NCBI GenBank assembly: GCA_002313335.1
Contig: DCBC01000134.1
Coordinates: forward strand, 5,445-13,695
DNA length: 8,251 nucleotides
Origin: Porticoccaceae bacterium UBA1117
Lineage (GTDB): Bacteria > Pseudomonadota > Gammaproteobacteria > Pseudomonadales > Porticoccaceae
Direction: 5' to 3'
The notes beneath the pieces are model-generated. The model had not been told where the DNA came from. It ran no database searches and saw only the letters and a program-made list of their open reading frames with translations. Within the stretch, counting starts at the first letter, position 1. Each line of letters opens with the position of its first letter. Below, piece by piece: positions 5,994 through 8,251 of the stretch. Made by a program: the position numbers and the translations under genes.

Positions 5994-8096
5994 ATGGACC
6001 GACTCATGGCTTGCGTATCAAAAAACTGCATTTTTAAAAGCTTAGCGTTAAAAATTAATGTGCTTATTGTTATCACTTTATTTTTATTAAGCTTGTCTGC
6101 GGCGGTTAATGCAGAAAACGTATCTCAGCAGTCAGAGTATGAGGATGCAAGAGCAGTAGACTCGGTAAAACAAAATCCAAAAATGACTATTTCTGGTGAC
6201 CTTGAAATAGGTATCGAACAATCTGGAAGTCTAGCTCAAAAAACATCTAAATCATATGAAATTCAACTAGATTCCAATGCCTTTGTTATAGGATCTGTTA
6301 ATCAAAAAACAGTTGATGTAGTAGTAAAATTATTTAGCGAAGATAATGAAGAAATCGGAAATTTTGACAACTCAGCAAGGGGACCAGAGTTGTTTTCATT
6401 TGATATTTATAAAACAGGGAACTATCGCTTAGAAATTAAGCCTTTTAAGGAAGAATCAGGTGATTACTCCATTATAATTGATAAAGGTGAACCTATTGCG
6501 TCAGATCCATCAAAAAGAGTAGATCAACTTCTTTCTTTCTATTCAAAGGATGAGCCTGGAGCTGTTATTGGAGTTATTAAAAATGGTGAGATGATCTTTT
6601 CAAAAGCATATGGAAAAGCCAACTTAAGCCATAACATAGATTTTAAATTAAACACTCCTACTAATATTGGATCGGTATCGAAACAGTTCACTGCATTTGC
6701 CATATTACTTCTGGAACAACAAGGCTTACTATCCCTTGATGATGATGTAAGAGAGCACATACCTGAATTCCCAGATTTTGGGAAGGTTATTACCATTAAA
6801 AATCTTTTGAATCATACCAATGGTCTACGAGAAGTTTATAACCTGCTGCCTATTGCGGGTTGGGATGATGAAGATAAATTGTTACGATCTGAAATATTAA
6901 ATATCGTAAAAAAGCAAAAGAAGTTGCAAGCATCCCCAGGAGAAGAATTTAATTATAACAACTCCGCATTCATCTTGCTTGCAGACATAGTCGAACGTAA
7001 AACGGATTCCAAGTTCCCAGTATGGATGAAGGAAAATGTATTTGATCCATTAGACATGAATGATTCCTACGTTCGTGCTGATCCTACTCAAATTATACCT
7101 CGAGCATCGCAGGGCTATCGGCAAGGAGAAATGGGCTTAGTTGAATCGGGAGATTTATATGCGGCCTATGGCACATCAGGGATATATACCACACCATTAG
7201 ATCTAGCAAAATGGTTGAAAAATTTCAATGATCCGCAAGTTGGTGGAAAAGAAATAATCGAAAAACTAGTTACTCCAGGAATATTAAATAATCAAGATAC
7301 TATGACCTATGCATTGGGCATTGAGGTTGGCGAGAGAAAGGGATTAAAAAGATACGCACACTCTGGTGCGGATAATGCACATCGAGCTACACTTGTTTAT
7401 TACCCTGAAATCAATTCAGGGATAATCGCCTTAAGCAACAATGCTTCTTTTTCAACAGGTATATCTAATGAATTAAGTGACTTGTTCTTTTCAGAACATT
7501 ACAAAGAAGAGAAAAAAGAAGTGAAAGATACCTTATCTGAGGAAAGTTTTGCGGTGAATCCCGAAATACTTAAAAACTATGCAGGAAAGTATAAGGCAGC
7601 TTCACAAGGCTTGGTTATAGATTATAAAGTTGAGGACGATCAATTGGTGGCCTACCCCATTCGGCAATCATCACTCCGCTTAAACCCTACTGGCGAACAC
7701 AGCTTTGAGTATTCAGATATAGAAGCTACCGTCGTCTTTAAAATGCACGAAGGTGGTGTAAGTATAAGTGCCATACATACACAAGGTGGATCAGACCTTG
7801 TGATGGAAAAACTTCCGCCATATGATCCAACCATAGATCAGCTAGCCTCCTTTGAAGGTAAATATTTAAGTGAGGAACTTGAAACGTTCTACACCATTGT
7901 AGTGAAGGACAGTATCTTGTTTGCTGAGCACAAAAACCTGAAGAACATAAAACTGTCAGCCATAGAGGATGACACATTTAGTGGTGACGTATTTTTCATG
8001 GGTAAAGTTTTCTTCAAAAGGGATTCTAAAGGCGTAGTTAATGAATTTACCGTTTCAAATGCACGAATAAAAGATGTTATTTTCAAAAAGCAGTAA
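5994..8096 (+). CDS. Secreted serine beta-lactamase-family hydrolase with PPC-like and lipocalin-like domains
   Basis: A 700-residue exported protein. Residues 1-40 form a Sec signal peptide: a basic start (K10, K15, K20), a hydrophobic core at 21-37 and likely cleavage after A-V-N-A40. Residues about 63-165 form a beta-rich PPC-like domain (G-S-V-N-Q-K-T-V-D-V, then T-G-N-Y-R-L-E-I-K-P and S-G-D-Y-S-I). Residues about 172-500 are a beta-lactamase/S12 domain (PF00144) with S227-V-S-K230, Y321-N-N323 and H456-S-G458, so all three active-site motifs are present. The C-terminus has two lipocalin-like (DUF3471-type) segments, starting near Y529-A-G-K-Y and F620-E-G-K-Y. The fold suggests a periplasmic or secreted esterase or D-aminopeptidase-like enzyme; the substrate is unknown. 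No ribosome binding site precedes the ATG at 5994. The ATG at 6006, with GGA 6 bases upstream, is a credible alternative that keeps the signal peptide. The gene is clearly more AT-rich than the left operon. Confidence 0.9.
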   Translation: MDRLMACVSKNCIFKSLALKINVLIVITLFLLSLSAAVNAENVSQQSEYEDARAVDSVKQNPKMTISGDLEIGIEQSGSLAQKTSKSYEIQLDSNAFVIGSVNQKTVDVVVKLFSEDNEEIGNFDNSARGPELFSFDIYKTGNYRLEIKPFKEESGDYSIIIDKGEPIASDPSKRVDQLLSFYSKDEPGAVIGVIKNGEMIFSKAYGKANLSHNIDFKLNTPTNIGSVSKQFTAFAILLLEQQGLLSLDDDVREHIPEFPDFGKVITIKNLLNHTNGLREVYNLLPIAGWDDEDKLLRSEILNIVKKQKKLQASPGEEFNYNNSAFILLADIVERKTDSKFPVWMKENVFDPLDMNDSYVRADPTQIIPRASQGYRQGEMGLVESGDLYAAYGTSGIYTTPLDLAKWLKNFNDPQVGGKEIIEKLVTPGILNNQDTMTYALGIEVGERKGLKRYAHSGADNAHRATLVYYPEINSGIIALSNNASFSTGISNELSDLFFSEHYKEEKKEVKDTLSEESFAVNPEILKNYAGKYKAASQGLVIDYKVEDDQLVAYPIRQSSLRLNPTGEHSFEYSDIEATVVFKMHEGGVSISAIHTQGGSDLVMEKLPPYDPTIDQLASFEGKYLSEELETFYTIVVKDSILFAEHKNLKNIKLSAIEDDTFSGDVFFMGKVFFKRDSKGVVNEFTVSNARIKDVIFKKQ

Positions 8097-8251
8097 TGGT
8101 TTAATCTATCGTTTTAATCAATCAATTGAAACTGCGCATACATTCAGAAATATCTATCCATAAATAACGAAAGCCCAACAATGGCTAAAAAACATAGGGG
8201 TTTTGGTGGTAAATTGAAGATTCAGAGCTTCGATTGAAAAGAGTAAGACTT
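8097..8251. other. Trailing intergenic sequence
   Basis: No supported gene. An AT-rich imperfect hairpin (GTTTTAAT near 8113 with ATTGAAAC near 8127) lacks a T-run and is a poor terminator. An 18-codon frame at 8180-8236 has no ribosome binding site. Confidence 0.4.

Noticed and set aside
2261..8096. Antibiotic-resistance beta-lactamases
   Set aside because: Both S12-fold proteins carry an HxG-type third motif rather than KTG, and one lacks a signal peptide; esterase or peptidase-like roles fit better.
8180..8236. 18-codon frame M-A-K-K-H-R-G-F-G-G
   Set aside because: No ribosome binding site, too short, no recognisable family.

Overview
The window looks like part of the chromosome of a Gram-negative bacterium, most likely a marine-type gammaproteobacterium. 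This is inferred from lipoprotein and Sec signal peptides, a NAPE-PLD/RomA-type metallohydrolase, an EstB-type serine hydrolase and a small SRPBCC protein. No rRNA, tRNA, CRISPR array or complete mobile element was seen.

Left part (1-3472): three plus-strand genes separated by only 15 and 19 bases form a probable operon. They encode a sialidase-like (BNR-repeat) protein whose true start probably lies left of the window, a metallo-beta-lactamase-fold lipoprotein related to N-acyl-phosphatidylethanolamine phospholipase D, and a cytoplasmic beta-lactamase-fold esterase. Two of the three appear to be lipid-anchored. Two are hydrolases, so a role in lipid or ester processing is plausible but unproven. 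A minus-strand SRPBCC-domain gene (3601 to about 3990) converges on the operon. Its conserved N-terminus is encoded, but no conventional start codon precedes it.

Middle part (about 3990-5605): a gene-poor, AT-rich accessory stretch. It holds one convincing small gene (4383-4604, a coiled-coil protein with a C-terminal membrane anchor), a long inverted repeat (4713-4784) and a cluster of short overlapping minus-strand frames with membrane-helix character (4809-5175). It also holds a very tentative IS66 TnpB-like scrap (4256-4327) and a 14-base exact direct repeat inside a longer imperfect duplication (5461-5594). The whole stretch looks like a turnover region with gene remnants or microproteins.

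Right part (5606-8096): a 113-residue orphan protein with a good ribosome binding site is followed 46 bases later by a large secreted protein. That protein has a signal peptide, a PPC-like beta-sandwich, a serine beta-lactamase/esterase domain and two C-terminal lipocalin-like segments. The base composition here is clearly more AT-rich than in the left operon, which fits separate acquisition. The last 155 bases hold no supported gene.
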